Assembly (NCBI RefSeq): GCF_016785095.1
Contig: NZ_JAEKJB010000008.1
Coordinates: 806,001 to 870,000, forward strand
Source: Alloalcanivorax marinus
Lineage (GTDB): Bacteria; Pseudomonadota; Gammaproteobacteria; Pseudomonadales; Alcanivoracaceae
Direction of reading: 5' to 3'
Length of the DNA: 64,000 bases
Part shown: positions 1 to 8,570 of the stretch, piece by piece
How the letters are laid out: every line of letters starts with the position of its first letter
How positions within the stretch are numbered: the stretch's first letter is position 1
Notes under the pieces: generated by a model
The model's database searches: none
Told to the model about the DNA's origin: nothing
Seen by the model: only the letters and a program-made list of their open reading frames with translations
Translations under genes and position numbers: made by a program

Positions 1-485
1 AGAACGAACACGACGACATCCGCAAGACCACCCGGGCCATCGAGGAATTCACTGGCAAACGGCCACGTGGCTGGCTCGGACCGGGCCTCACCGAAACCTG
101 GGAAACCCCGGACCTGTTGGTGGAAGAAGGGTACGACTATGTGTGCGACTGGGTGCTCGACGATCAACCGGTGGTCCTGAAGACCCGCACCGACCCCATC
201 GTCAATGTGCCCTACACCCAGGAATGCAATGACGTGGCGATGATGCTGATCCAGCATCACCCGGCTTCGGAGTACGCCCAGCGGGCCATTGATCAGTTCG
301 AACAGATCCACGAGGACGCCGAGGACGGCGCCCGTGTCATGGCGCTGGTGGTGCACCCTTACATCATGGGCGCGCCCCATCGGGCCCCCTACTTCCGCAA
401 GGCGCTGGAACACATCGCCGCCCGGGAGGATGTGTGCTTCATGACCGGCGAGGAAATTTTCGACTGGTACCAACAGCAGCGCTGA
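1..485 (+). CDS. polysaccharide deacetylase family protein, 3' part (5' end outside window)
   Basis: The reading frame is open from base 3 to the TGA at 483-485, so the window cuts into the gene and about 160 C-terminal residues are visible. The visible part includes GWLGPGLTETWETPDLL followed by GYDYVCDWVLDDQP. This pattern is familiar from the PuuE/allantoinase-like branch of the NodB-type polysaccharide deacetylases, where the pieces form the later strands of the metal-dependent amidohydrolase barrel. The end has an MALVVHPYIMG segment in which a His could serve the active site. The metal-binding N-terminal motifs are outside the window, so the substrate cannot be named. An intrinsic terminator follows 29 bases after the stop, so this is the last gene of its transcript. 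The family call is moderately secure; the specific function is unknown. Confidence 0.7.
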   Translation, partial: NEHDDIRKTTRAIEEFTGKRPRGWLGPGLTETWETPDLLVEEGYDYVCDWVLDDQPVVLKTRTDPIVNVPYTQECNDVAMMLIQHHPASEYAQRAIDQFEQIHEDAEDGARVMALVVHPYIMGAPHRAPYFRKALEHIAAREDVCFMTGEEIFDWYQQQR

Positions 486-514
486 TGGCGTTCACCCGCG
501 CTCACGCCTCACCG

Positions 515-543
515 AAAGCCCTTCCCCTGGAAGGGCTTTTTTT
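515..543 (+). terminator. intrinsic terminator after the deacetylase gene
   Basis: AAAGCCCTTCC and GGAAGGGCTTT form a long stem around a very short loop, followed by a run of T residues. This is a textbook rho-independent terminator for the gene ending at 485. Confidence 0.9.
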
Positions 544-698
544 GTTCATCGCGCCCCCGAAAGGGGCAAACAGAGCAAATGGGATGCAATCCGGCACCAG
601 AATAAAGCAACACAATACGAGCTTCTGTTTATAAGCACAGATTGAATCCAATAAAGCTTTACAGGCACTTTTCCTACTGCTATTACTTGATCCACAGG

Positions 699-723
699 AA
701 AAACGTATACAATTTACGTTTTT
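699..723. promoter_or_regulatory. 25-bp palindrome upstream of the TRAP operon, candidate GntR/FCD operator
   Basis: Perfect 9-bp arms AAAAACGTA (699-707) and TACGTTTTT (715-723) flank TACAATT. The centre contains GTATACAA, which resembles the GTATAC-type core bound by many FadR/FCD-family regulators. It lies about 33 bases before the chosen start of the TRAP binding protein, in an AT-rich stretch (545-755) that otherwise shows no gene. The regulator gene at 3743-4492 closes the same cluster. The match of regulator to site is inference. Confidence 0.5.
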
Positions 724-755
724 TGGGAATGCATGTGATACAAGGGGAACAGCCC

Positions 756-1778
756 GTGAAGCACGATTATTTGTTTCGCACCGCCAGAATTCTGCTCGCC
801 ACCCTGCCCGTCTGGGCCTGTCTGGCCGGCACCGTACAGGCCGCCACGCCGATGAAGATCGCCCACCTGGTACCCGGCGAGGCGCCGCGCGGCCAGGGCG
901 CGGAATTGATGGCCAAGGAAGTCAGCAACGATGAACGCTGCAATATCGATGCCCGGGTGTTCCCGAACTCCCAATTGGGCGGCACCACGGACCTGATCGA
1001 GAACCTGCAGACCGGCGCCCTGGAAGTGGCGATTCTGCCCGGCTCGTTTCTGGTCGGCTTTCAGCCGTTGATCGGCATCATGGATTTCCCGTACTTCTGG
1101 CCCACCGACTACGACAAGCTGAAAACCGTCATCGAAAGCGACGCCATGCGCAAGCTGCTCGACACCACCGAGGAGAAGGGCGTGGTGTCGTTGTCGGTAT
1201 GGCACACCGGCTACAAATCCTGGACCGCCAACAGGCCTCTGGACACCGTGGCGGCGTACAAGGGCCTGAAGGCACGGGTAATGCCCTCCGCCATCATCCG
1301 TGAACAGGACAAGCTGCTGGGCATGCAACCGGTGGCCATGCCGTTCTCCGAGACCTATGTGGCTTTGCAGAACGGCGCCATCGATACCCAGGAAAATCCG
1401 GTGGTCACCAACTACCTGATGCGGTTTCACGAGGTCCAGGATTACCTGACCCTGAGCAACCACGGCACGCTGGATCAGGTGATCATGGTTTCCAAGCTCT
1501 GGTGGGACAAGCTCGACGGCGGCTGCCAGACCGCGGTGCGCGAAGCGGTGGCCGATGGCGGCGCGCTGACCGCCAAGCTGGTCTACAAGATGATCGACGA
1601 GAAGGCGCTGCCGGCGATCCGTGAATCCGGCACCCGGGTGGTGGAGGTGAGCGATGAGAATTTCGCCGCCATGCGCGATCAGGTGTTGCCGGGCGTCAAG
1701 CGCTTCTACATCGAGCAAAACGGCGACCGGGGCAAGGCCATCGTCGACGCCTTCGAAGACGAATTCTCCAACCTTTAA
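756..1778 (+). CDS. TRAP transporter substrate-binding protein, DctP family
   Basis: Periplasmic solute receptor that hands an organic acid to the membrane pair encoded just downstream. I chose GTG at 756 because AAGGGGAA lies 7 bases before it and the product then starts with a normal signal peptide (basic start, hydrophobic stretch, cleavage near VQAATP). The ATG at 642 would add 38 unlikely residues. The mature protein of about 310 residues has DctP-family landmarks: the early IAHLVPGE strand, a QTGALEVAI segment, and LKARVMPS, which carries the Arg that usually pairs with the ligand carboxylate. It is followed 9 bases later by the small permease. The natural ligand cannot be read from the sequence. 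Confidence 0.88.
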   Translation: MKHDYLFRTARILLATLPVWACLAGTVQAATPMKIAHLVPGEAPRGQGAELMAKEVSNDERCNIDARVFPNSQLGGTTDLIENLQTGALEVAILPGSFLVGFQPLIGIMDFPYFWPTDYDKLKTVIESDAMRKLLDTTEEKGVVSLSVWHTGYKSWTANRPLDTVAAYKGLKARVMPSAIIREQDKLLGMQPVAMPFSETYVALQNGAIDTQENPVVTNYLMRFHEVQDYLTLSNHGTLDQVIMVSKLWWDKLDGGCQTAVREAVADGGALTAKLVYKMIDEKALPAIRESGTRVVEVSDENFAAMRDQVLPGVKRFYIEQNGDRGKAIVDAFEDEFSNL

Positions 1779-1787
1779 AGGCGCGCC

Positions 1788-2354
1788 ATGAGTGCTCTGG
1801 TCCGATCCCGCCGCGTTTTCGCCACCGCCGCCCGAGCCCTCGACGCGCCGCTGAGGGTGCTCGACCGGGTACTCGGCGTGGCGATGGCGCTGGCTCTGCT
1901 GCTGGTGGCGGCGATTCTGTTCTTCAACGCCCTGGGTCGAACCCTGGGCGTTTCCTACGAAGGCGGTTCTTCCCTGGCCCGTCTTCTGGTGATCTGGCTG
2001 ACGTTCGTGGGCGGTTACCTGACCGCGCGTTCGGGCAGCCACATCGTGGTCGACATGGTGCCCCGGCTGGTACCGGCCCGCTGGTACGGCGGGCTGATGG
2101 CGTTATCCGGCACGCTGTCGATGATCACCACGGGCTATCTTGCCTGGCTGGGCTACACCTACACGGTGCAGCGCTTTCAATCCGGACAGATGGACCAGCT
2201 GCTGCCGATAAAAACCGCGCACTTCTATCTGCCGGTACCGGTGGGGTGTGGCTTGATCACTCTGGCGTTCGCCTGCGCCACGCTGCGAGCTCTGGCCGGT
2301 GAGGCCCGGCCCGATGACCCGCAAGCCGAAGACTTTAACGAAGGAGCGCTCTGA
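1788..2354 (+). CDS. TRAP transporter small permease, DctQ family
   Basis: The 188-residue inner-membrane protein has four predicted transmembrane helices, the usual DctQ size. Visible features are a hydrophobic first helix (MALALLLVAAILFFNALGR), a second segment containing LLVIWLTFVGGYLTARSG with the conserved WLTF/GG pattern, and two C-terminal helices. It forms the small half of the Na+-driven QM permease with the next gene. Its TGA overlaps the ATG of the large subunit (TGATG), implying translational coupling. Confidence 0.88.
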   Translation: MSALVRSRRVFATAARALDAPLRVLDRVLGVAMALALLLVAAILFFNALGRTLGVSYEGGSSLARLLVIWLTFVGGYLTARSGSHIVVDMVPRLVPARWYGGLMALSGTLSMITTGYLAWLGYTYTVQRFQSGQMDQLLPIKTAHFYLPVPVGCGLITLAFACATLRALAGEARPDDPQAEDFNEGAL

Positions 2355-3625
2355 TGCCGTTCGTTCTTTTGATCGGCGCCGCCATTCTGCTGGCCGTGGG
2401 CGTGCCGGTGTTCGTGGCGATTCTGGCGCCCACCCTGCTGACCTTCGACCTGTTCGGCCCGGGGCTGCCCGCCTTCACCCTGGTTCAGAAGATGGTTCAG
2501 GGCATCAACAAGTTCAGCCTTTTGGCGGTGCCGCTGTTCATCTACGCGGCGGCGATCATCTCCAATGGGCAGATCGGCAAACGGCTGGTGGCGCTGGTGG
2601 AAAGCTGTCTCGGCCATCTCACCGGTGGCGTGGCCATCGCCACCATCGTCAGCTGCGGTCTGTTCGGCGCGCTTTCCGGCATCGGCCAGGCCGCTATCGT
2701 CAGCATCGGCCCGATCGTCTATCCGCTACTGATCCGCCAGGGTTACAGTCCCGGCTTCTCCGTGGGGCTTTTGCTGTGTGCCTCGACGTTGTCCATGTTG
2801 ATCCCGCCGGGCATCGCCATGATTCTCTATTCTCTGCAGTCGATGAGTTCAGTGGGCGATGTGTTCCTGGCCGGGCTGGCCGCCGGTTTGCTGTTTATTC
2901 TGGTGATGTCGCTGTACGCCTACGTCTATGCGCGTCTCAAGGGGCTGCGCGGCGCCGAGCGGCAAAGCTGGCATCAGCGCCTGGAGGCATTACGCCGCGC
3001 CGGCTGGGCACTGGGGTTACCGTTGATCATTTTCGGCGGCATCTATTCCGGCGTGTTCACGCCCACCGAGGCCGCCGCCTGCGCCTGCGTGTACGCGATC
3101 TTCGTGGAGTGCGTGGTATACCGGAATCTGGATCTGAAAAGCCTTTTGAAGGTTTCCACCGGGTCCGCCAGCATCATCGCCGGTATCATGATCCTGCTGA
3201 CCGCCGGCGCGGCGCTCAGCTACTACCTGACCCTCGAGAATATCCCGGGCCTGGTGGCGGAGCTGCTGGCCGGGCGCTCACCGTTCGAGGTGATGCTTTA
3301 CCTGAACCTGGTATTCCTGGTCACTGGCATGTTCATCGACCCCAATTCCACCGTGATCGTGCTCACCCCGATCGTCTACCCGGCGGCCATGCAACTGGGC
3401 ATGGACCCGGTGCATCTGGGCGCGGTGGTCACCATGACCATCGCCATCGGCATGATCACGCCGCCCTTCGGCATCAATATTTTCGTGGGCATGGTGACCT
3501 TCAATGTGAGTTATATCCAGTTGGTGAAGAGCACGCTGCCATTCATCCTGCTGGCGCTGATCACGCTGTTGATCATCAATCTCAGCCCGGAGCTGATCCT
3601 GTGGCTACCGGCCCATCTGGGCTGA
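2354..3625 (+). CDS. TRAP transporter large permease, DctM family
   Basis: The 423-residue protein is almost entirely hydrophobic, with about 12 membrane segments, and is the catalytic ion-coupled subunit of the TRAP transporter. Landmarks of the DctM family are LLAVPLFIYAA near residue 55, the first hairpin region GLFGALSGIGQAAIVSIGP, and LSMLIPPGIAMILY. The repeat-related pair GVFTPTEAAACAC and MITPPFGINIFV sits in the second half. The gene starts in the stop codon of dctQ and is followed after 117 bases by the GntR regulator. The transported substrate is unknown. Confidence 0.9.
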   Translation: MPFVLLIGAAILLAVGVPVFVAILAPTLLTFDLFGPGLPAFTLVQKMVQGINKFSLLAVPLFIYAAAIISNGQIGKRLVALVESCLGHLTGGVAIATIVSCGLFGALSGIGQAAIVSIGPIVYPLLIRQGYSPGFSVGLLLCASTLSMLIPPGIAMILYSLQSMSSVGDVFLAGLAAGLLFILVMSLYAYVYARLKGLRGAERQSWHQRLEALRRAGWALGLPLIIFGGIYSGVFTPTEAAACACVYAIFVECVVYRNLDLKSLLKVSTGSASIIAGIMILLTAGAALSYYLTLENIPGLVAELLAGRSPFEVMLYLNLVFLVTGMFIDPNSTVIVLTPIVYPAAMQLGMDPVHLGAVVTMTIAIGMITPPFGINIFVGMVTFNVSYIQLVKSTLPFILLALITLLIINLSPELILWLPAHLG

Positions 3626-3742
3626 TTGAGGGCGGCGGCGTGGTGATCGAATCCTGGCTGTGCTTCCATTATCATGCCTGCCGCGAAAGGGACGATCGCC
3701 ACCCGACCGGCGCGTCGTCCAGACCACCATGGAGAACAACGC

Positions 3743-4492
3743 ATGACCAAGGAGCCGAATCACTCCTCCGCGACACCGACAAGGCGCGATCGACGGTCCG
3801 GCGCCGGTGAGCTCCCCAACGATCATGTGATTGAGACCATCCGCAATGCCATTCTGGACGGTGATCTCGCCGCTGGCTCGCGCATCAACGAGGGCCAGTT
3901 GGCACAGCGGCTGGAGGTGTCACGAACGCCCATCCGGGCGGCGTTGCACGTGCTGGCCGGCGAAGGCCTGATCACCTATATCCGCAACCGTGGCTATTTC
4001 GTTCGCGAATTCAATCTCTCGGAGGTGCTGGACGCCTTCGAGATGCGCGCGCTGGCGGAAGCCTTCTCCGCGCGCCTGGCCGCCGAGCGCGGCCTGTCCG
4101 CCCACGAGGAGCTGGAACTGGATGAATCGCTCCGCCTGACCGACGAAGCCCTGCGAAGCACCGACATCGAGCAGGCCCGTCACCTCTACAGTCGCTCCAA
4201 CGAGCTGTTCCACAGCGTGATCCAGTCCGCCGCCGGTTCCCGGCTGGTGTCCGACGTGATCGCCCTGTGCCACCGCATTCCGCAAACGCTCACCCGCAAT
4301 GTGATGGCCTTCACCCTGGAGGACGTGCAAAAGCGCGGTCAGGAACATCGCCTGATCTACGAAGCGATTCTCGCCCGCCGCCCCAAGGAGGCGGAGGAAC
4401 GCATGTTCAACCACGTGATCGGCGTGCGCAAAGGGATCGTCCGGGCACTGGCCGCCAAGGATCAGCCGGCGCGCGACGACCACCCGCTCTGA
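3743..4492 (+). CDS. GntR-family transcriptional regulator, FCD (FadR/VanR-like) type
   Basis: The 249-residue product is a DNA-binding repressor or activator with an N-terminal winged helix (about residues 25-95, including GSRINEGQLAQRLEVSRTPI) and a C-terminal all-alpha FCD ligand domain. I chose ATG at 3743 because GGAGA lies 8 bases upstream; an earlier in-frame ATG at 3674 lacks a site. The FCD domain shows a metal/ligand-type pattern with SRSNELFHSVIQ and GQEHRLIYEAIL, whose His residues are typical metal ligands. Its place directly after a TRAP operon, and the palindrome at 699-723, suggest that it controls uptake of the TRAP substrate. Confidence 0.85.
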   Translation: MTKEPNHSSATPTRRDRRSGAGELPNDHVIETIRNAILDGDLAAGSRINEGQLAQRLEVSRTPIRAALHVLAGEGLITYIRNRGYFVREFNLSEVLDAFEMRALAEAFSARLAAERGLSAHEELELDESLRLTDEALRSTDIEQARHLYSRSNELFHSVIQSAAGSRLVSDVIALCHRIPQTLTRNVMAFTLEDVQKRGQEHRLIYEAILARRPKEAEERMFNHVIGVRKGIVRALAAKDQPARDDHPL

Positions 4493-4505
4493 TCGGGCGT
4501 CGCCC

Positions 4506-5813
4506 TTGCGTACCGGCGCCGACACCCACCTGAACCGTCGCATCTGGGCGCTGGCCTGGCCGTTGTTGCTGTCCAACATCACCGCCCCGTTGCTGGGGCT
4601 GGTGGACACCGCCGTGGTCGGGCATCTGGATTCACCGGTGTATCTGGCGGCGGTGGCGCTGGGCGCCAACTTCTTCATGTTCCTGTATTTCTCGTTCAAT
4701 TTCCTGCGCATGGGCACCACCGGCTTCACTTCCCAGGCACGCGGCGCCGGCAAGGCGACCCTGGTGGTGCTGGCGCGGGCGCTGCTGTTGTCCACGGTGC
4801 TGGGCGGGCTGCTGATCGTGCTGCAGCCGGAGCTGCGGGAGCTGGGGTTGTGGCTGCTGGGCGGCAGCGGGGAGGTCCAGGATCTGGCCCGGGATTACAT
4901 CGGCATCCGCATCCTGGGGGCGCCGGCGGCGCTGGGCAACTTCGCGTTGATCGGCTTCGCCATCGGCCTGCACCGCACCAGCGTGCCGCTGAAGATGACG
5001 GTGCTGATGCATTCCAGCAACGCCCTGCTGGATTTTCTGCTGGTGCAGGTGTGGCATTTCGACGTGCGCGGCGTGGCCACCGCCAGTGCGCTGTCCGAAT
5101 ACCTGGGCCTGGCCGGTGGGCTGTTCTGGCTGCGCCGGGAAATCTTCGGCGACGCCTGGCGTGCCCTGCCCGCCGGGGCATTGCGGCGGTTGGCACCGAT
5201 GCTGAGCCTGCTGGCGGTGAACCGGGATATCTTCCTGCGCAGCCTCGCCCTGCTCACCGTGTTTTTCTTTTTCACCGCCCAGGGGGCGCGGCTGGGGGAC
5301 ACCATCCTGGCCGCCAACGCGGTGCTGATCACCTTCCTGCTGCTGCTCAGCAACACCCTGGACGGCTTCGCCAACGCCGCCGAGGCGCTGGTGGGCGACG
5401 CCACCGGTCGCGACGACCGGCGCGCCCTGGACGCGGCGGTGAAGGCCACCGGACGCTGGACGGTTCTGGTCGCCGCCCTGGCCCTGGCGGTGTTCGCCCT
5501 GGGCGGCGCGCCACTGATCCGCCTGCTCACCGACCTGCCGGCGGTGCGTGACACCGCCACCACCTATCTGCCGTGGATGCTGCTGCTGCCACTCACCGCC
5601 AGCGCCGGTTTCTGGCTGGACGGGGTGTTCGTGGGCGCCACCCGGGCCCGGGCCATGCGCAATACCATGGTGGTGGCCACCGCCCTGTTCTTCCCGGTGT
5701 GGTGGCTTACCACCGGCTGGGGGAATCACGGACTGTGGCTGGCCATGAACGTCTGGATGGCGAGCCGGGGGCTGCTGATGGCGCTGGTCTGGCGGCGGCG
5801 TGATCGCGGCTGA
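4506..5813 (+). CDS. MATE-family efflux protein (DinF-like)
   Basis: The 435-residue multidrug/toxin extrusion protein has 12 predicted helices. The opening (NRRIWALAWPLLLSNIT, then LVDTAVVGHL) is the classical MATE entry motif and resembles the DinF/NorM branch. The start is TTG at 4506, because the conserved part begins only eight residues later and the next ATG lies well inside the first helices. There is no good Shine-Dalgarno site, and the gene begins 13 bases after the GntR stop, so expression may depend on read-through from that gene. It is an inner-membrane antiporter (H+ or Na+); the substrate is unknown. Confidence 0.88.
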   Translation: MRTGADTHLNRRIWALAWPLLLSNITAPLLGLVDTAVVGHLDSPVYLAAVALGANFFMFLYFSFNFLRMGTTGFTSQARGAGKATLVVLARALLLSTVLGGLLIVLQPELRELGLWLLGGSGEVQDLARDYIGIRILGAPAALGNFALIGFAIGLHRTSVPLKMTVLMHSSNALLDFLLVQVWHFDVRGVATASALSEYLGLAGGLFWLRREIFGDAWRALPAGALRRLAPMLSLLAVNRDIFLRSLALLTVFFFFTAQGARLGDTILAANAVLITFLLLLSNTLDGFANAAEALVGDATGRDDRRALDAAVKATGRWTVLVAALALAVFALGGAPLIRLLTDLPAVRDTATTYLPWMLLLPLTASAGFWLDGVFVGATRARAMRNTMVVATALFFPVWWLTTGWGNHGLWLAMNVWMASRGLLMALVWRRRDRG

Positions 5814-5834
5814 AGCGGAAATCCGCACGGCGCG

Positions 5835-5890
5835 ATCGCGGCTAAAGCCGCTCCTACAAGGTGCGCGGTAGGAGCGGCTTCAGCCGCGAT
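5835..5890. repeat. REP-like inverted pair (family GCGGCTGAAGCCGCTCCTAC)
   Basis: Two inverted copies, ATCGCGGCTAAAGCCGCTCCTAC at 5835-5857 and its near complement at 5868-5890, face each other around a 10-base loop between two convergent genes. Other copies of the same family are at 12125-12149, 38368-38431 and 46191-46247. Such REP elements at gene ends commonly stabilise 3' ends or act as weak terminators. Confidence 0.85.
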
Positions 5891-5900
5891 GGGTCAGGGA

Positions 5901-6503
5901 TCAGCGGGCCAGCGCGCCGTCCTCGTGCAGCCGTTTGGCCAGGTCGCCGGCGTAGCCGCGCACGGCGTTATGCAGGCTGGTGGGATTGATCACCCGGGAC
6001 TGGGCCTGCCACACCGGGCTGTCGAGGCCCACCTGGTAGAGCGTGCTTTGCAGGTAGTAGTCCCGGCTTTCGGTGTAATAGCCCGGCGCGTAGACGGTGT
6101 CGTAACCGGCGCCCAGTGACGGGCCGAAGCCCTGCAGGCGGGGCGGCACATAGTCGGCGCGCACTTCGGCCTTGAGGAAGGAAACCACCAGCACGCCGTC
6201 GGCGCCGGTGCGGGCCACCGCTTTTTCCACCCGTTGGCGCAGCTCGTCGCCATCGTTGGCGGCGTCCAGTTGCCGGTGGGCCAGATAAACGTGGCGGATG
6301 CGGTCGCGCAGGGCGTCGCCCAGGGCGTCCTCCACGGCGACGCGGCCCTGGTTGTCGTTGACCAGCGCGATCACGAACAGGTTTTCGAAACGCGGGCGCT
6401 CGCCGGCGGGCGGGTTCCAGCCGGATCTCACCTCGGTGGGAGTGGCGCAGGCGGCCAGGGCCAGGGTCAGCAGGACCAGAACGGTACGTCGCAGAGCAAT
6501 CAT
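5901..6503 (-). CDS. predicted lipoprotein of unknown function
   Basis: The 200-residue protein has a lipoprotein signal: basic start, hydrophobic core, and LALAAC with Cys19 as the lipidated residue. The mature part reads like a globular periplasmic or outer-membrane-anchored domain of about 180 residues. It opens with FENLFVIALVNDNQGRVAVE and includes ADGVLVVSFLKAEVR, suggesting an alternating alpha/beta fold. The middle has an aromatic/Gly/Tyr-rich stretch (GAGYDTVYAPGYY). Similar small lipoproteins of unknown role occur in many gammaproteobacteria. It is convergent with the MATE gene and separated from it by the REP pair. I cannot assign a function. Confidence 0.75.
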   Translation of the reverse strand: MIALRRTVLVLLTLALAACATPTEVRSGWNPPAGERPRFENLFVIALVNDNQGRVAVEDALGDALRDRIRHVYLAHRQLDAANDGDELRQRVEKAVARTGADGVLVVSFLKAEVRADYVPPRLQGFGPSLGAGYDTVYAPGYYTESRDYYLQSTLYQVGLDSPVWQAQSRVINPTSLHNAVRGYAGDLAKRLHEDGALAR

Positions 6504-6583
6504 GGGGCTTCCTTTGGGTTGAATGCCCCCATCCTAATCGTCCCGCCGGGGGACGCAACCGACCTGTATCAAGCGCCCGCGAT

Positions 6584-6955
6584 TCAGGCCTTGCCGATGA
6601 TGAATTTCATCAGGGTCATGAACCACATCAAGTGGCCGGGGTCGCCTTCCACCTTGATGTCACCGGCCTGCATCCCCTCCATGAAGGCCATCTGGTTCTT
6701 GCCGGAGGCCTTGAGGGTATGGAAGGCGTACTTCGCGTCCTTGAAGTTGAGGGTCACCGACGGAGTCGGATGCAGGCCGCCGCCACGGCGCACCCGGCCT
6801 GGCTGGAAGTGATACCAGCGCGCGGCCCGGCCGTCGAAGGTGCGCCATTGCATGACCACGTCACGGTGTTCGAGCTGCTGGCGGAATCCCGGATGGCGGC
6901 GGGCCAGCCAGGCCAGACGCCAGCCCAGCAACAGCAGGATCAGACGGAATTTCAT
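6584..6955 (-). CDS. small SCP2 sterol-binding-like domain protein
   Basis: The 123-residue protein starts with a short hydrophobic segment (LILLLLGWRLAWLA) that could be an anchor. The rest resembles half of an SCP2-type lipid-binding fold: hydrophobic strands around PSVTLNFKDAKYAFHTL and NQMAFMEGMQAGDIKVEGD, the latter being the segment I recognise from bacterial SCP2-domain proteins. Such proteins are thought to bind acyl chains or lipids. Its gene lies just downstream (22 bases) of the rubredoxin reductase, possibly in one transcript. The family call is tentative. Confidence 0.55.
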   Translation of the reverse strand: MKFRLILLLLGWRLAWLARRHPGFRQQLEHRDVVMQWRTFDGRAARWYHFQPGRVRRGGGLHPTPSVTLNFKDAKYAFHTLKASGKNQMAFMEGMQAGDIKVEGDPGHLMWFMTLMKFIIGKA

Positions 6956-6977
6956 CGGCTCTCCAGGTGACCGCGGT

Positions 6978-8129
6978 TCACGGCATCAGCGCCGGCAGTT
7001 CCTTGTTGAGTTTGAGCTTCTCCTTGACCGCTTCGCCGGTGAGGGCATAGCCGCGCAGGGCGCCGTCACGGTCGCGGAACAGGGCGCGCACGGTGTCGCC
7101 GTCTTCCTCCACCTCCCAGTCGCCGTCCAGCTCTTCCGGCGGCGGGCACACCACCACCGGACAGGCCGGCGTCTTGATGGTCACCGGCATGACGCCGTAG
7201 CTCACCGGGGTGGGCTCGCCGGCCAGGGTCTTGGCCAGGGCCCGGGCGCCGGCCATCAGCGGCAGCACATAGGGCAGCACATGGCCTTCCACCTCGGCGC
7301 AGTCGCCCAGGGCATAGACGTTATCGGCGCTGGTGCGCAGTTGCTGGTCGGTGAGGATGCCCCGGTTGGTACGCAGGCCGGCATCCTTGGCGATGTCGAT
7401 ACGCGGGCGCAGGCCGATGGCGGAGAGCACCACGTCGGACTCCAGGTGGGTGCCGTCGGAGAGCTCGGTGACCAGGCCCTCGCCGTCCCGGTTGCGATGC
7501 ACCGCCTTGGCCAGGGGGCCGAAGTGAAAGTTCACGCCCAAACTTTCCAGGCCACGCCCCACGGCGGCGGAGGCGGCTTCCGGCAGCAGCATGGGCAGGC
7601 AGCGGCCAAGCGGCTCCACCAGATTCACCTGGAAACCGCCGTTGCACAGGTCGTTAGCGAACTCGCAACCGATCAGGCCGCCGCCCAGAATGGTGACGCT
7701 CTTCTTGCCGTCCAGGGCCTGGCGAAAGCGACCGTAGTCCATCAAATCGTTGACCGAGAACACCTCGCCCACGGCGTCACCTTCCAGGGGGGGCGTCCAG
7801 GTATCGGCGCCCAGGGCCAGCACCAGAGCGCTGTAGTCCAGGTGGTCATCGGGCAGCAGCACGCGCTGCTTGCCGGTGTCGATGCCGGCCACGTGCACGC
7901 CGGTGCGCACCGTGACATTGAACTGTTCGGCCACCTGCTCCGGGGTGGCCATGGCCAGCTCGTCGGCGCTCTTTTCCTTGGTGAAACCGGTGGACAACAT
8001 GGGCTTGGAGTAATTACGCCCGTCGTCGGCGGTGAGCACCACCACCGGGGTCTCCTTGTCCAGCTTGCGGAATTCCTTGACCGTGTTGAAACCGGCCAGG
8101 CCGGATCCGATGACGACGATGGGGTTCAT
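6978..8129 (-). CDS. rubB: rubredoxin-NAD(+) reductase
   Basis: The 383-residue FAD flavoprotein passes electrons from NADH to rubredoxin, which feeds alkane hydroxylases. Two dinucleotide-binding motifs are visible: VVIGSGLAGFNTVKEF at the N terminus for FAD, and VTILGGGLIGCEFAND near residue 150 for NADH. YALGDCAEVEG near residue 270 is the second FAD-contacting motif. Length and pattern match RubB/AlkT-type reductases without the long AlkT extension. The rubredoxin gene lies 48 bases upstream on the same strand, giving a rubA-rubB unit as in Pseudomonas and Alcanivorax. No alkane hydroxylase gene is in the window. Confidence 0.92.
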   Translation of the reverse strand: MNPIVVIGSGLAGFNTVKEFRKLDKETPVVVLTADDGRNYSKPMLSTGFTKEKSADELAMATPEQVAEQFNVTVRTGVHVAGIDTGKQRVLLPDDHLDYSALVLALGADTWTPPLEGDAVGEVFSVNDLMDYGRFRQALDGKKSVTILGGGLIGCEFANDLCNGGFQVNLVEPLGRCLPMLLPEAASAAVGRGLESLGVNFHFGPLAKAVHRNRDGEGLVTELSDGTHLESDVVLSAIGLRPRIDIAKDAGLRTNRGILTDQQLRTSADNVYALGDCAEVEGHVLPYVLPLMAGARALAKTLAGEPTPVSYGVMPVTIKTPACPVVVCPPPEELDGDWEVEEDGDTVRALFRDRDGALRGYALTGEAVKEKLKLNKELPALMP

Positions 8130-8177
8130 GGCGGGTCCTTAGATCGGGGAAAGGGAGGGACGGGCTGGGAGCGCGGC

Positions 8178-8342
8178 TCAGATCTCGATCATCTCGAAAT
8201 CTTCCTTGCCCACGCCACAGTCGGGGCACACCCAGTCCTCGGGGACGTCTTCCCACTTGGTACCGGGTTCGATGCCTTCCTCGGGCAGGCCTTCCTCTTC
8301 ATCGTAGATGAAGCCACACACCACGCATTCCCATTTCTTCAT
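8178..8342 (-). CDS. rubA: rubredoxin
   Basis: The 54-residue one-iron electron carrier has the two Cys pairs at 6/9 (CVVCGF) and 39/42 (CPDCG) that ligate Fe. Between them is the usual acidic, aromatic core ([11 protein letters not shown], then [11 protein letters not shown]). The start is the ATG at 8342, with GAGG a few bases upstream; a longer in-frame opening reaches 8432 but adds 30 residues absent from rubredoxins. It sits immediately upstream of its reductase. In hydrocarbon degraders this pair supplies AlkB-type monooxygenases; in pseudomonads it also serves other oxidoreductases. Confidence 0.96.
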   Translation of the reverse strand: MKKWECVVCGFIYDEEEGLPEEGIEPGTKWEDVPEDWVCPDCGVGKEDFEMIEI

Positions 8343-8570
8343 GCTAAAACCTCGTTTCGTCGGAATCCGGGCCCGGGTAAACGGGCCGTTCCAGGGGCCC
8401 GCTAACGTAGCCACGGGCGTTACAAAAATCAATGACAGTCAGTAATGGCAACTTTGCCCTCGGGTCACGATGAGCCGCCGCCGTAGCGATAAGCAGGGTT
8501 CGTGCCGATGCTTGATTGAACGGTCATCCTGGGCCATAGTCCCCGCGCCCGTCGCGACCGAGCCCGAATC

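Noticed and set aside
61..75. CCACGTGG-containing sequence as a parS site
   Set aside because: Flanks do not match the parS consensus TGTTNCACGTGNAACA. Other CCACGTGG-like octamers in the window also lack the flanks; I found no parS by eye, though the check was not exhaustive.
642..755. ATG 642 as the start of the first TRAP receptor
   Set aside because: It adds 38 residues ahead of a normal signal peptide and spans the palindrome region; GTG 756 has a strong ribosome site and the right length.
714..2042. Long antisense frame (442 codons) opposite the TRAP genes
   Set aside because: It is a mirror of the GC-rich codon bias of the real genes, with low-complexity His/Gln/Gly-rich composition and no family motifs.
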